Below, one piece after another: positions 26,082 to 34,982 of a DNA stretch of 64,000 bases. The notes under the pieces were generated by a model. It saw only the letters and a list, made by a program, of their open reading frames with translations, was not told where the DNA came from and ran no database searches. The DNA lies in NCBI GenBank assembly GCA_002238785.1, contig MPNA01000006.1:62001-126000 (forward strand), read 5' to 3'. Made by a program: the position numbers and the translations under genes. The stretch comes from a bacterium OM1 bin76 (lineage in GTDB: Bacteria > Actinomycetota > Acidimicrobiia > Spongiisociales > ZC4RG35). How positions within the stretch are numbered: the stretch's first letter is position 1; each line of letters opens with the position of its first letter.

Positions 26082-28589
26082 TTACCTCCCCACCGGCGAC
26101 CACGTCAGGCCAAACTCATTGAAGTCGTTGGAGACCACTTCCCGTACATCGCTTCCATCGGCCTTCATCACGAATACCTGCCAGAAATCCCCGCGGAAGC
26201 TCTCGAAGGCAATCAGGGATCCGTCGGGAGACCACACCGGGAACTCGTCCACGAAGTCAGTGTCGGTCAGACGGCGAACGTTGGAACCGTCCGCATCCAT
26301 CACATAGATGTTTCGGGGTCCGTCCCGCTCGCTGTGAAAAGCGATCCGGGTACCGTCAGGCGACCAGGACGGGAAGGCGTCATCTGCTTCGTTGTCGGTC
26401 AATTGCCGATGGTTGGAACCGTCCGCATCCATCACAACGACCTCGGAGTCGCCCTCGCGGAAGCTCTCGAACACGATCTTGGAACTGTCAGGCGACCATC
26501 TTGGATATTCGTTGTGGTAGTCGTTGTCGGTGAGCAACCGCAGATTGGATCCGTCGGCGTCCATAACCAGGATCTTCCAACCGGTCGCTTGGAAGCTCTC
26601 GACGACGATCTTGGAACCATCGGGCGACCATCGGGGCCCCCACTCAAAACTGTCCAAATCGGTGACTTGTTCCACATTGGAACCGTCGGCGTCCATCACA
26701 TAGACATCGGCGTCTCCGTCCCGATCGCTGATGAACACGATCCGGGAACCGTCAGGCGACCACCTGGCCCGCCAGTCCCGGAATTCGTTGTCGGTGAGTT
26801 GCTGCACATTAGAACCGTCCCTGTCCATGACCAGCACTTCCAGATCACCATCCCGCAGACTTGTAAAGAGCAACCGGGCGCCATCGGGCGACCACACCGG
26901 AAGGGCGTCCAGGTCAGCGGTGTTGGTGAGTTGCAGCCGATTCATGCCGTCGGCGTCAATTGCCACCACGTCGTACCGTCGGTCCCGGTTGCTGGTGAAA
27001 ACGATCTGGGAATCGTCGGGGGACCATCCCGGTAACTCGTCGTGATACCTGTCGTCAGTGAGCGTCTGCCGGTTGGAACCGTCCGCATCCATAACCGCGA
27101 TTTCTCCATAGCCGTCGGCATGACTCTCGAAGACGATGCGGGTGGCGTCTGACGACCATGCCGGATCCCCGTCCCAGACAGAGTTGTCAGTGAGTTGCTC
27201 GATCTCCCCACTGTCTGCATCCACCACCAAGATCTCCCAGTCACCGTCGGGGTGACTTTCAAAGGCGACGCGGGCGTCGGTGGGAGACCATTCGGGATCG
27301 CGGTCTGAGTAGTCGTTGGTGGTGAGTTGGGTCTGGTTGGCGCCGTCGGCATCCATCACGAACACCTCCCGATCACCGTCCCGGTCGCTTATGAAAGCGA
27401 TCCTCTGACCGTCGGGCGACCACACCGGATCCCCATCCCAGGAATCGTTGCGGGTGAGGAGTTTCACCCCTGATCCGTCGGCGTTTGCCAGCAATATGTC
27501 ACTGTCGCCGTCCCGGTCGCTGACGAAGACGATCCGGGTTCCGTCAGGAGACCATGCCGGACCGGAATCCCTCGCGTCGTTGTCGGTCAATTGACGCTGG
27601 TTGGAACCGTCTACATCGATCACATAGAGATCGTCACCGCCGGTAAAGGCGATCCTGCCGCCGTCAGGGGACCACACCGGACTCTCGTCCGGGGAACTGG
27701 TATAAGTGAGCCGACGCTGGTTGGAACCGTCGGCATCCATCACGTACAAGTCGAAGGACCCGTTGCGATGGCTGTGGAACACAATCTGGGTACCGTCCGG
27801 CGACCAAATCGGGTCGGAATCGCGGACATCGTTGTCGGTGAGTCGCCGGACATTGGAGCCATCCGAATCCATCGCGATGATTTCATCGTTGGCGTGGTGG
27901 GTATTAAAAGCCAGCCGCCCCGAGGGCCGGGCAGGCAGGGGAAGGACAAGATTGAGAGCCCTGGCCAAAGCGACGGCCATCTCCCCACGGGTAACGGAGG
28001 CATCTGGACAGTACCGGAACATCCCATCGGCGCAGTTTCCCGCAATACCCACACCGGCTACCGCCCCGATGCTCTCGGAGTGGGTGTTCGCGGCAATATC
28101 GATGAACCTCGGAACCGGATCCGGTCTCAGACCCATAGCACGCGCGATGGAACTCGCCATCTGACCCCGGGTCACCGGGGACTCGGGACAGTACCGGTCC
28201 GGGTCGGTGGCGCATCCCACCGTCACCCCCCTCTCTCCCAACCTCTCCACATAGGGCGCCCACCACTGCGCGGGATCAACATCCTCGAACCGTGAGACTT
28301 CCACGGGAGGGGGCGCCTTGTTCTCCAACAAGCGAACCAACCAGACCGCCACCTCCCACCTCTCGATTATTTCGTCGCCGCAGGCCGTATGGTCCTCGCA
28401 CCCGGTGCCGTCCAGAATGCCCTTTTCAGCCAAAGCGCCCATTGCGGCGTCCACGATCTCCTGGTCAGTATCACCCTTGATATCCGCTGACACCGGACCG
28501 AACAGGCCCAACACCAGCCCTGCCGCGCAGAGACCCGCCATCCAGCGGCGTCCTCGCAACCAGGACCGTCTGACAGTCTGGCAACCCAC
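26082..28589 (-). CDS. Exported SLH-domain protein with 14-repeat beta-propeller (paralogue)
   Basis: Protein of 835 residues with the same plan as its downstream neighbour: signal peptide (ending near VSADI), three SLH-like modules (about 40-220; CPESPVTRGQMASSIARAMGL, CPDASVTRGEMAVALARALNL) and 14 PD40-type repeats. The repeats here are more uniform, many containing V-M-D-A-D-G-S-N, and several blades look recently duplicated. Surface attachment through SLH is expected. The two genes are tandem duplicates separated by 57 bp, in the order 835-residue then 825-residue protein on the minus strand. Confidence 0.9.
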   Translation of the reverse strand: MGCQTVRRSWLRGRRWMAGLCAAGLVLGLFGPVSADIKGDTDQEIVDAAMGALAEKGILDGTGCEDHTACGDEIIERWEVAVWLVRLLENKAPPPVEVSRFEDVDPAQWWAPYVERLGERGVTVGCATDPDRYCPESPVTRGQMASSIARAMGLRPDPVPRFIDIAANTHSESIGAVAGVGIAGNCADGMFRYCPDASVTRGEMAVALARALNLVLPLPARPSGRLAFNTHHANDEIIAMDSDGSNVRRLTDNDVRDSDPIWSPDGTQIVFHSHRNGSFDLYVMDADGSNQRRLTYTSSPDESPVWSPDGGRIAFTGGDDLYVIDVDGSNQRQLTDNDARDSGPAWSPDGTRIVFVSDRDGDSDILLANADGSGVKLLTRNDSWDGDPVWSPDGQRIAFISDRDGDREVFVMDADGANQTQLTTNDYSDRDPEWSPTDARVAFESHPDGDWEILVVDADSGEIEQLTDNSVWDGDPAWSSDATRIVFESHADGYGEIAVMDADGSNRQTLTDDRYHDELPGWSPDDSQIVFTSNRDRRYDVVAIDADGMNRLQLTNTADLDALPVWSPDGARLLFTSLRDGDLEVLVMDRDGSNVQQLTDNEFRDWRARWSPDGSRIVFISDRDGDADVYVMDADGSNVEQVTDLDSFEWGPRWSPDGSKIVVESFQATGWKILVMDADGSNLRLLTDNDYHNEYPRWSPDSSKIVFESFREGDSEVVVMDADGSNHRQLTDNEADDAFPSWSPDGTRIAFHSERDGPRNIYVMDADGSNVRRLTDTDFVDEFPVWSPDGSLIAFESFRGDFWQVFVMKADGSDVREVVSNDFNEFGLTWSPVGR
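26085..27921 (-). repeat. Fourteen about-126-bp coding repeats (propeller blades)
   Basis: Regular repeat units encoding the D-A-D-G-S-N strand and the W-S-P-D-G turn. Neighbouring units share near-identical 20-bp blocks, suggesting growth by unit duplication or gene conversion. Confidence 0.85.
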
Positions 28590-28695
28590 CTTGAACTCCT
28601 AATCAGATTGACAAAAGGCCGTCTCTAGACAATACACCCAACCTAACCACTTTGCCACTAGACCCAGTCGCCGCGCCTTGGGAGCGATGCGTGGG

Positions 28696-28815
28696 TCAGG
28701 CCCGTCTGTCCTGGAGCGCCGCCTCCAGATGGCCCAAGTAGTCGATGAAGTCGTAATGATCGCAGCAAAACCGGGAACTGAACCGCCCAACCTCGCTTTT
28801 GTTGTTGCCTTTCAA
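28696..28815 (-). pseudogene. Possible C-terminal gene fragment (39 residues)
   Basis: A short frame starting at TTG 28815 right after a stop reads SEVGRFSSRFCCDHYDFIDYL and then GHLEAALQDRRA. Its composition (aromatic, His/Asp, amphipathic end) looks like a real protein tail rather than random high-GC translation. I cannot name the family. No upstream body is present, since the HAD gene occupies the opposite strand. Confidence 0.25.
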
Positions 28816-28834
28816 TCATATCCTCAGGGAGGAA

Positions 28835-29560
28835 ATGGCCGATCACATTGTCTGGGACTGGAACGGAACACTGTGGGATGATCTTCCCCAGGTGCATCGC
28901 GCTACCAATGCCGCCCTCCGGGAGATCGGCGGCCCTGCTCTCACCCTCGCCGAGTACGTCGGTCTGTTCACCCGTCCCTTGCCGATGTTCTACCGTAGGG
29001 CCCTGGGCCGGGACCTCACACCGGCGGAGTGGGAGATGGTCAACCGATGTTTCATGGTCTCCTACCAAGGCAGCCTTCACCTCGCCGACCTGGCCACAGA
29101 AGCCATTCCGGCGCTGGAATGGGTGGCCCGCAATGGCGCCACCCAGTCGATCCTTTCCCTGTATCCCCACCAATCGTTGACCCGGTTGGTGGAGGAACTT
29201 GGAATCACTCACTATTTCACCCTCGTGGACGGCCTGCGGGGAATGCCTGACAGGAGCAAGGTGGGGATGTTCCACGATCACCTGACGACCGCCGCACCGG
29301 GCATACGCCCGCACCGAGTGGTGATGATTGGAGACACTGATGACGACTTGCTCGCCGCCCAGGCTGCAGGCAGCGCCGGCATTCTCATCAACCATCACGG
29401 ATATCACCCCCTGGGTGACCCGACCCTGGTGAGCTTTTTCGCTGACGGGCTTCTGGAAGCCCTACAGCGAGCGGGACTGCGAATCTCTCACGGTCGGTAT
29501 GCGGTGGATCCCAATCCGGCGGGTCGCGGCGTGGCCAAACCACCGTGGGGTACACAATGA
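28835..29560 (+). CDS. HAD-superfamily hydrolase (phosphoglycolate-phosphatase-like)
   Basis: Protein of 241 residues. The HAD motif I WDWNGTLWDD (residues about 7-16) has Trp-Asn in place of the usual Asp-Gly, as in a known group of Gph-like phosphatases. Motif II is around SILSLYP, and motif IV is GDTDDDLLAAQAAG. ATG 28835 follows AGGGAGG; the upstream extension is unsupported. The substrate is not predictable. Its stop overlaps the start of a crotonase remnant (ATGA). Confidence 0.88.
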   Translation: MADHIVWDWNGTLWDDLPQVHRATNAALREIGGPALTLAEYVGLFTRPLPMFYRRALGRDLTPAEWEMVNRCFMVSYQGSLHLADLATEAIPALEWVARNGATQSILSLYPHQSLTRLVEELGITHYFTLVDGLRGMPDRSKVGMFHDHLTTAAPGIRPHRVVMIGDTDDDLLAAQAAGSAGILINHHGYHPLGDPTLVSFFADGLLEALQRAGLRISHGRYAVDPNPAGRGVAKPPWGTQ

Positions 29561-29691
29561 ACTACCGCAGCCTCCCATACCAGGTCTCCGACCGGATAGC
29601 CACCATCACCCTCAACCGCCCCGAGCCGCTCGATGCTATCGACGCGGCTCTCTGCAATTCCAGGGAACTGAAACTGCTTCATAAGAGATGA
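29557..29691 (+). pseudogene. Enoyl-CoA hydratase (crotonase) N-terminal remnant
   Basis: A 44-residue frame beginning MNYRSLPYQVSDRIATITL and then NRPEPLDAIDAA, the standard start of a crotonase-family enzyme (about 260 residues normally). It loses similarity after about residue 33 and ends at TGA. The oxyanion-hole and catalytic regions are missing. Start overlaps the HAD gene stop, so the original gene was in that operon and has been truncated. Confidence 0.7.
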
Positions 29692-29702
29692 GATGGCTGG
29701 TT

Positions 29703-29720
29703 ACGGGAACCGATTCCCGT
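29703..29720. terminator. Hairpin between crotonase remnant and glpX
   Basis: ACGGGAA / TTCCCGT 7-bp stem with a 4-nt loop between convergent units, flanked by a further GGCTGG ... CCAGCC pairing. Candidate bidirectional terminator. Confidence 0.4.
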
Positions 29721-29763
29721 GGCGCCCCTTATGGTGGTCTGTACCGTCCAGCCAGACAGCCAG

Positions 29764-30732
29764 CTACCGCCCTTCCGACCGGGCCAGGTTGTGGTAAGTG
29801 ACTATGTAGCGGATGGTCCCGGTGCTGGCTCGCATGGTGACACTGTGGGTAATGGCTTGATCGTGGCCAAACTCCACCCCCCTTAGGAACTCTCCGGTAG
29901 TCACTCCCGTGGCGGCCAGATACGCTTCGCCGCCTCCAACCAGGTCACAAGTGGTCATCACCTGATTCAAATCCTGTTCATGCCGGATCGCATACTGGCG
30001 CTGCTGGTCCGTGCCGGCCCACAGACGCGTCTGGATCTCCCCGCCCATGCAGCGCATGGCTGCCGCGGCGATTACGGCTTCCGGCGAACCGCCGATTCCC
30101 ATCAGCAGGTCGATGCCGGTCTCGGGCCGAGCGGTGGCGATGGCCGCGGAGACATCCCCATCGCCGATCATCCTGATCCGCGCTCCTGCCCGACGTATCT
30201 CCCTTATGTAATCCCGGTTGCGAGGTCGATCCAATACGATCACCGTCAACTGGTCGAGATCCAGCCCCTTAGCACTGGCGACCTGCTCCAGGTTGTAACT
30301 GACCGGCGCCTCCAGATCGATCACCCCCGCCGCTTCCGGACCCACCGCCAGCTTGTCCATGTAGACCAAGCCTCCGGGAGAGAACATGGTTCCCCGCCCG
30401 GCGACTGCTATCACTGACAGGGCGCCGGGGCCGCCTCGGGCGGTTAGAGAGGTGCCGTCCACCGGGTCGACGGCGATGTCCATTCGGGGACCCTGGCCGT
30501 TGCCTACCCGTTCCCCGTTGTGAAGCATGGGGGCGTGGTCTTTCTCGCCTTCGCCAATTACCACCACACCGTCGAATGGGATGGTGTTCAAATGTTCCCG
30601 CATCCCGTCCACCGCTGCCTGATCAACCGCTTCTTTGTCGGCCCGGCCCTGCCAGTGGGCCGCCGCCACCGCGGCCCGCTCGGTTACCTTGGCGAGGTCG
30701 AGGGCAAAGCTGCGACCCAGGGCCGGGGTCAT
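29764..30732 (-). CDS. glpX: Fructose-1,6-bisphosphatase class II
   Basis: Protein of 322 residues of the GlpX family. It removes the 1-phosphate of fructose-1,6-bisphosphate in gluconeogenesis. Seen: GEGEKDHAPML and the metal/substrate motif DPVDGTSLTARGGPGALSVIA. ATG 30732 is used; the longer frame upstream is the thiolase gene in another frame. It overlaps the thiolase stop by one base and follows it in the same operon. Confidence 0.95.
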   Translation of the reverse strand: MTPALGRSFALDLAKVTERAAVAAAHWQGRADKEAVDQAAVDGMREHLNTIPFDGVVVIGEGEKDHAPMLHNGERVGNGQGPRMDIAVDPVDGTSLTARGGPGALSVIAVAGRGTMFSPGGLVYMDKLAVGPEAAGVIDLEAPVSYNLEQVASAKGLDLDQLTVIVLDRPRNRDYIREIRRAGARIRMIGDGDVSAAIATARPETGIDLLMGIGGSPEAVIAAAAMRCMGGEIQTRLWAGTDQQRQYAIRHEQDLNQVMTTCDLVGGGEAYLAATGVTTGEFLRGVEFGHDQAITHSVTMRASTGTIRYIVTYHNLARSEGR

Positions 30733-31922
30733 CACAGAACCCTGATCACCAAGGCGTCGCCCTGGCCGCCGCCTCCGCACAGAGCCGCCGCCCCCAAGCC
30801 ACCGCCGGCTTCCCGGAGGGCATTGACCAGAGTCACCACCAGCCGCGCCCCGGTGGCGCCGATGGGATGACCGATCGCCACCGCACCACCGTACACATTG
30901 ACCTTGTCGAAAGAGAGCCCCAGCATCTGCGCGGACCATAGGGCCACCGCCGCGAAAGCCTCGTTAATCTCCACCATGTCCAAGTCCGAAGGGGAGAGAT
31001 CAGCCCGTTTCAGAGCCATCCGGATCGCATCGGCCGGACGTTCATGGAGCGTGGCGTCCGGTCCAGAAGACTGGCCGTAGGCCACTATCTCCGCCAGGAT
31101 CGTCGCTCCGATAGCCTGGGCGGCCGGGCGACTGGCCACCACCAGTGCCGCCGCTCCGTCCGATATCTGGGAGGAGTTGCCGGCGGTGAGGGTTCCGTCC
31201 TCGGTGAACGCTCTGCGCAATCCGCCCAGTTTCTCGACGCTGATACCCGGTCGGATACCCTCATCGGCATCGATAGTGATCGGATCGCCGCGACGCTGCG
31301 GGACCTCGACCGGTACGATCTCCCGGGAGAAGTGACCTTCTTGCGTGGCTCGAGTGGCCCGCCGGTGGCTCTCCGCCGACCATTGATCCTGCTGAGGACG
31401 GGTGACACCCAACCGGGTGTTTACCTCGTCGGACATCTCCCCCATGGTGGAGCGATTGAAAGCGCAAAAAAGGCCGTCATGCAACATCACGTCAACCAGC
31501 TTGCCATCGCCCATGCGACGACCAGATCGGAAACCTCGGAGCACATGCGGCGCGTTGCTCATCGACTCCATACCCCCAGCCACCACGAAGTTGGCGTCTC
31601 CCAACCGGACGGCGTTGGACGCCAGGCCCACTGCGGTCAGGCCCGATATGCAAACCTTGTTGACGTTGAGAGCGGGAATGGTCATAGAAAGCCCGGCTTT
31701 GACCGCTGCTTGGCGAGCGGTGATCTGGCCCTCCCCTCCAACCAGAACATGACCAAGAATCACTTCGTCCACCTCACTGGAGGAAATGCCAGACCGCGTA
31801 ACCGCGGCGGCGATGGCCCGGGCGCCCAGGTCAACCGCTCGCAGTGGTGAAAGTCCCCCCAGATAACGCCCGATCGGGGTACGGGCAATAGAGCATATGA
31901 CCGGATTGCTGGAAGTCTTCAT
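30732..31922 (-). CDS. Acetyl-CoA acetyltransferase (thiolase)
   Basis: Protein of 396 residues, full length. It condenses or cleaves acyl-CoA with acetyl-CoA. Seen: the acyl-accepting Cys91 in NVNKVCISG (Ile instead of the more usual Gly/Ala/Ser after Cys), NEAFAAV, the catalytic His in GHPIGATGARLV and the second Cys in CGGGGQGDALVI. Beta-oxidation or polyhydroxyalkanoate/mevalonate use cannot be distinguished. Divergent from methylmalonyl-CoA epimerase. Confidence 0.95.
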   Translation of the reverse strand: MKTSSNPVICSIARTPIGRYLGGLSPLRAVDLGARAIAAAVTRSGISSSEVDEVILGHVLVGGEGQITARQAAVKAGLSMTIPALNVNKVCISGLTAVGLASNAVRLGDANFVVAGGMESMSNAPHVLRGFRSGRRMGDGKLVDVMLHDGLFCAFNRSTMGEMSDEVNTRLGVTRPQQDQWSAESHRRATRATQEGHFSREIVPVEVPQRRGDPITIDADEGIRPGISVEKLGGLRRAFTEDGTLTAGNSSQISDGAAALVVASRPAAQAIGATILAEIVAYGQSSGPDATLHERPADAIRMALKRADLSPSDLDMVEINEAFAAVALWSAQMLGLSFDKVNVYGGAVAIGHPIGATGARLVVTLVNALREAGGGLGAAALCGGGGQGDALVIRVL

Positions 31923-31975
31923 CTCCCAGGAGGGTAGCTAAGTGGGCGCTCGCTTCAGATCCGGATGAGGGCTGA

Positions 31976-32446
31976 TTGGCCGTAACCCATAGGCGTTGTG
32001 ATTTGTCTAAAGGTCCTATAGCGGGAAGCCTTCTTATCAAATTACTTAACTTGGATCACGTCGGAATAGCCGTGCACGATCTCGACCACACCTTGGACGA
32101 GTACCGGATCAAGTACGGCGTGACGCCCCTCTACCGGGAAACGGTCTCCTCCCAGGGCGTGGAAGAAGCGATGATCCCATTGGGCGGGTCTTTCATCCAA
32201 CTGCTCCGACCCCTCGGACCGGATACTCCCGTAGGGCGCTTCCTGGACACAAGAGGTGAAGGAGTCCATCATCTGGCCTACGCGGTAGCCGATATCGAGG
32301 CCGCCTTGGGTCACCTGAAGGCTCAAGGAGCGAGCCTGGTTGACAGCGAGGCCCGCCCCGGCGGCGGCGGCACTCGGATAGCCTTTGTCCACCCCCGTGA
32401 CCTGGCCGGGACCCTGATCGAACTGGTGGAGCCCTCTGATGATTGA
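31976..32446 (+). CDS. mce: Methylmalonyl-CoA epimerase
   Basis: Vicinal-oxygen-chelate protein of up to 156 residues that interconverts (R)- and (S)-methylmalonyl-CoA. Seen: LDHVGIAVHDLDHTLDEY, the metal ligand His in the first unit, GEGVHHLAYAVADIEAAL and a terminal Glu in GTLIELVEP. The start is uncertain: TTG 31976 has GAGGG 5 nt upstream, while TTG 32003 or TTG 32051 would give the usual shorter N-terminus. It overlaps the next small gene by 8 bp. Confidence 0.9.
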   Translation: MAVTHRRCDLSKGPIAGSLLIKLLNLDHVGIAVHDLDHTLDEYRIKYGVTPLYRETVSSQGVEEAMIPLGGSFIQLLRPLGPDTPVGRFLDTRGEGVHHLAYAVADIEAALGHLKAQGASLVDSEARPGGGGTRIAFVHPRDLAGTLIELVEPSDD

Positions 32447-32684
32447 TCTGATCGAGATCAAAGGCGGAGCCGGCGACTATGAAGCGGCCGTGCTGGCGGC
32501 GGTCCTGGACCAGATGAGAAGACGGCGGCAGAACCTGCGAGCTCGCCGACCACACATTTCCAAGCCTCTTTCGGCCTGGATGAGAGCCGGTTCCCTCACC
32601 GCCGCCGATCCCATGCCACGCCCCGATCCAGGCTCGAACGGAGACACTGCCCCCACCAAGGCGACCGAGACATCCTGGCTCTAG
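32439..32684 (+). CDS. Acyl-CoA carboxylase epsilon-like small protein
   Basis: An 81-residue protein that begins IDLIEIKGGAGDYEAAVLAAVL and continues with a basic stretch and SAWMRAGSL. This layout (beta strand, helix, basic linker, SAW motif) resembles the small epsilon subunits of actinobacterial acyl-CoA carboxylases. Translational overlap with mce, which acts in propionyl-CoA metabolism, supports that. The carboxylase alpha and beta subunits are not adjacent, and similarity is weak. Confidence 0.5.
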   Translation: MIDLIEIKGGAGDYEAAVLAAVLDQMRRRRQNLRARRPHISKPLSAWMRAGSLTAADPMPRPDPGSNGDTAPTKATETSWL

Positions 32685-32762
32685 CTGCGTGCTCAACAGC
32701 GTCCTCGCGAAACTGTCCGGGCCACTACGCTAAGGAGAACTGGTTAGCTAGGAAGTAATAAC

Positions 32763-33416
32763 TTGACGTTGACATTCGCAGAAGAAATCATCCTGCTCCT
32801 GCTGCGAGACCATGACGGAAGATTCGTCCGGGTGCCGAACTGGTCACTGGAGTACGCCATGGCGGGAGGAGTCTTGATGGATCTGGCTATGGAGAACCGG
32901 ATCGACACCGACCTTGAGAATCTCATCCTGGTCGACTCCACTCCGGTCGGCGACAACCTTCTGGATCCGACTTTGGCCGAGATAGCGGCCGATGAGACAC
33001 ACCCTACCCGGCACTGGGTGGAACGGACGGTGGAGCGCGCCGACGCCATACATCAGGAAGCTCTCGCCAGACTGGTGGAACGCGGCATCCTCGAACAGCA
33101 GGAGAAGCGCTTTTTGTGGGCGTTTCGGTCCCGCCGCTATCCCCTGGTGGACGGGAGGGCCGAACGAGAGGTGAAGTTGCGCATCATGGAGGTCTTGTTC
33201 TCCGATGAGATCCCCGACCCTCGTGACATCATGCTCATCTGTCTTGTCGACGCCTGCGGGATCTTCAACGAGCTACTGTCGAAGCAGGAGCTCGGCAATG
33301 CGGCCGACCGGATTGCGCAGGTACGCCGGATGGATTTGATCGGGCAGGCAACCACCCAGGCTATCAGGGACATCGAATTCTCCATTGCCGTCTCTGTGCA
33401 ACCGCACATGTATTGA
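32763..33416 (+). CDS. GPP34 / Golgi phosphoprotein 3-like protein
   Basis: Protein of 217 residues. Starts at TTG 32763 (LTFAEEIILLLLRDHDGRF), which is the typical opening of the GPP34 domain; the middle contains YAMAGGVLMDLAMENRID. Eukaryotic members bind phosphatidylinositol-4-phosphate; the bacterial role is unknown but the family is frequent in actinobacteria. No signal peptide. It follows the epsilon-like gene after a 78-bp gap. Confidence 0.85.
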   Translation: MTLTFAEEIILLLLRDHDGRFVRVPNWSLEYAMAGGVLMDLAMENRIDTDLENLILVDSTPVGDNLLDPTLAEIAADETHPTRHWVERTVERADAIHQEALARLVERGILEQQEKRFLWAFRSRRYPLVDGRAEREVKLRIMEVLFSDEIPDPRDIMLICLVDACGIFNELLSKQELGNAADRIAQVRRMDLIGQATTQAIRDIEFSIAVSVQPHMY

Positions 33417-33428
33417 GGGTCCCCGGCT

Positions 33429-34982
33429 TCACGCCCGCCAACCGGCCCAAAGAGACCGCACTTCCCTGCTCCCCAACCACCAGGACACCGCCGCGAACAC
33501 CAAGGCCACGGTTGCTCCCCCAGCCACAAAGCCGCCCAGAGCTTCGGCTATAGACCAAGCGGCGTCGTCAGAGAATAGCCGCGCCATCCACCACCCCGCC
33601 CCCGCGGCCACCACCCCTGCCGCCACGGATCGCCCCAGACTCATAGCCAGGCGGTTGCCCTCCGCTCCTCGACCCCGGACCCAGTAGAGAGTCAACGTGA
33701 CGGCATAAGCCCCCATCGACAAGACGCTGGCCCAGACCAGCCCCCCGGCGTCCCAGGCGGCGACCATCACCATAGAGAGCACCACCGCCATCGCCGCGGC
33801 CCCGGTTCCGATCAATACCGGTGGCCACATCCGGCGCTCGGCGTAGAAGGAACGGGCGATCACCTGGTGTAGGCCCCAGGCGGGGATCGCCACCGCGTAA
33901 ACCGCCAGTAGCTGAGCAACGGTGGCGGAATCGGCGGTGCTGAAGGCTCCCCATTGGAACACCAGCCGCACCCCGGGACTCCCCACCGCCAGCACGGCAG
34001 CGGCAGCTGCGGTACCGAGGAACAAGGTCATCCCGGCGGTCCGCAGGGTTGTCTCGGTCAACTGCCGTCTCCGGCCGGCCGCCGCCAGAGACGCCAAGAA
34101 GGGAAATGCCGCCACCCCGGCCGCCTGGGCCACCATGCCCACCGGGACCATATTCAGCACCCGTGCGAAGGAAAGAGCGGAGATCCCTCCCTCCCCGGTC
34201 AGCTGGCCGAAGAACCTGACGAACTGTTCATCAAGCACGGCAACCGATTGGGCCAACATCAGCGGCAAGGCCAGAGCCAGGTAGGTCCGCACAGCCGGAT
34301 GCTTCCACGCCACCCCCTGCACCAGCCGCAATCCCACTCGACGCGCCCCCCACCACTGGATCGAGAAGTTTCCAATCGCGGCGCCGACCAACGCTCCCCA
34401 CACGAACCCGTCGGCGGGTGGTGGGTCAGCCAGGGCGGCCCCCACCAGCCCTCCCATGATTATCGCCAGGTTGTAGACGATGGGGGCTGCCACCGGCACC
34501 AGGAACCTGCGGTGGGCGTACTGGTAAGCCATCAGCAGCGACCCTCCAACAAAGAAGACCTGCGCAGGCAGGGCGATTCTGGTGAGCCGGATCACTTCCG
34601 CGAGTTGCTCGGATGACAACTGGGGATAGATCAGATCCAGAAGAGGAGTCGTCCACACCATCAGAACGGCTGTAAGCACAATGGTGAGGCCGGTCACCAC
34701 TCTGAAGACAGCCACAAATGCCTGGTTGCCGCCGGCCACATCGTCCGATTCCAATCGGGCGGCAAGGATCGGCACGAAAGTGATCGTCAAATAGCCGCCA
34801 GCCAGCAGGTAGTTGAGCAGATCGGGGACCAGAAAGGCGGCCCGATAGACATCTCCCACGGCATTGACCCCGATCAGGGCGGCCAGCATCGTCTCCCGGG
34901 CAAGCCCCAGAACCCTCGACAGTAAGACACCCGAAGAGACCACCAACGCCGCGGCGCCCATTCCCATGGCCCTGCCCTTCAT
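33429..34982 (-). CDS. murJ: Lipid II flippase MurJ / MviN
   Basis: Protein of 517 residues with about 14 hydrophobic segments, MOP-superfamily flippase that moves peptidoglycan precursors across the membrane. Seen: the N-terminal LSRVLGLARETMLAALIGVN and LAGGYLTITFVPILAARLE, and the charged mid-protein helix LDEQFVRFFGQLTGEGGISAL, all MurJ-typical. The gene overlaps the PHP gene by 4 bp and is the last of a three-gene unit. Confidence 0.94.
   Translation of the reverse strand: MKGRAMGMGAAALVVSSGVLLSRVLGLARETMLAALIGVNAVGDVYRAAFLVPDLLNYLLAGGYLTITFVPILAARLESDDVAGGNQAFVAVFRVVTGLTIVLTAVLMVWTTPLLDLIYPQLSSEQLAEVIRLTRIALPAQVFFVGGSLLMAYQYAHRRFLVPVAAPIVYNLAIIMGGLVGAALADPPPADGFVWGALVGAAIGNFSIQWWGARRVGLRLVQGVAWKHPAVRTYLALALPLMLAQSVAVLDEQFVRFFGQLTGEGGISALSFARVLNMVPVGMVAQAAGVAAFPFLASLAAAGRRRQLTETTLRTAGMTLFLGTAAAAAVLAVGSPGVRLVFQWGAFSTADSATVAQLLAVYAVAIPAWGLHQVIARSFYAERRMWPPVLIGTGAAAMAVVLSMVMVAAWDAGGLVWASVLSMGAYAVTLTLYWVRGRGAEGNRLAMSLGRSVAAGVVAAGAGWWMARLFSDDAAWSIAEALGGFVAGGATVALVFAAVSWWLGSREVRSLWAGWRA

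Noticed and set aside
24813-27035. Long antisense open frames (for example 24813-25724, 26037-27035) with repeated motifs inside the propeller genes
   Set aside because: They arise from translating the regular propeller repeats in another frame; they lack ribosome-binding sites and show only repeat-derived periodicity.
23550-27921. Regularly spaced DNA repeats reminiscent of a CRISPR array
   Set aside because: The period is about 126 bp, the sequence is translated as beta-propeller blades, and there are no cas genes.
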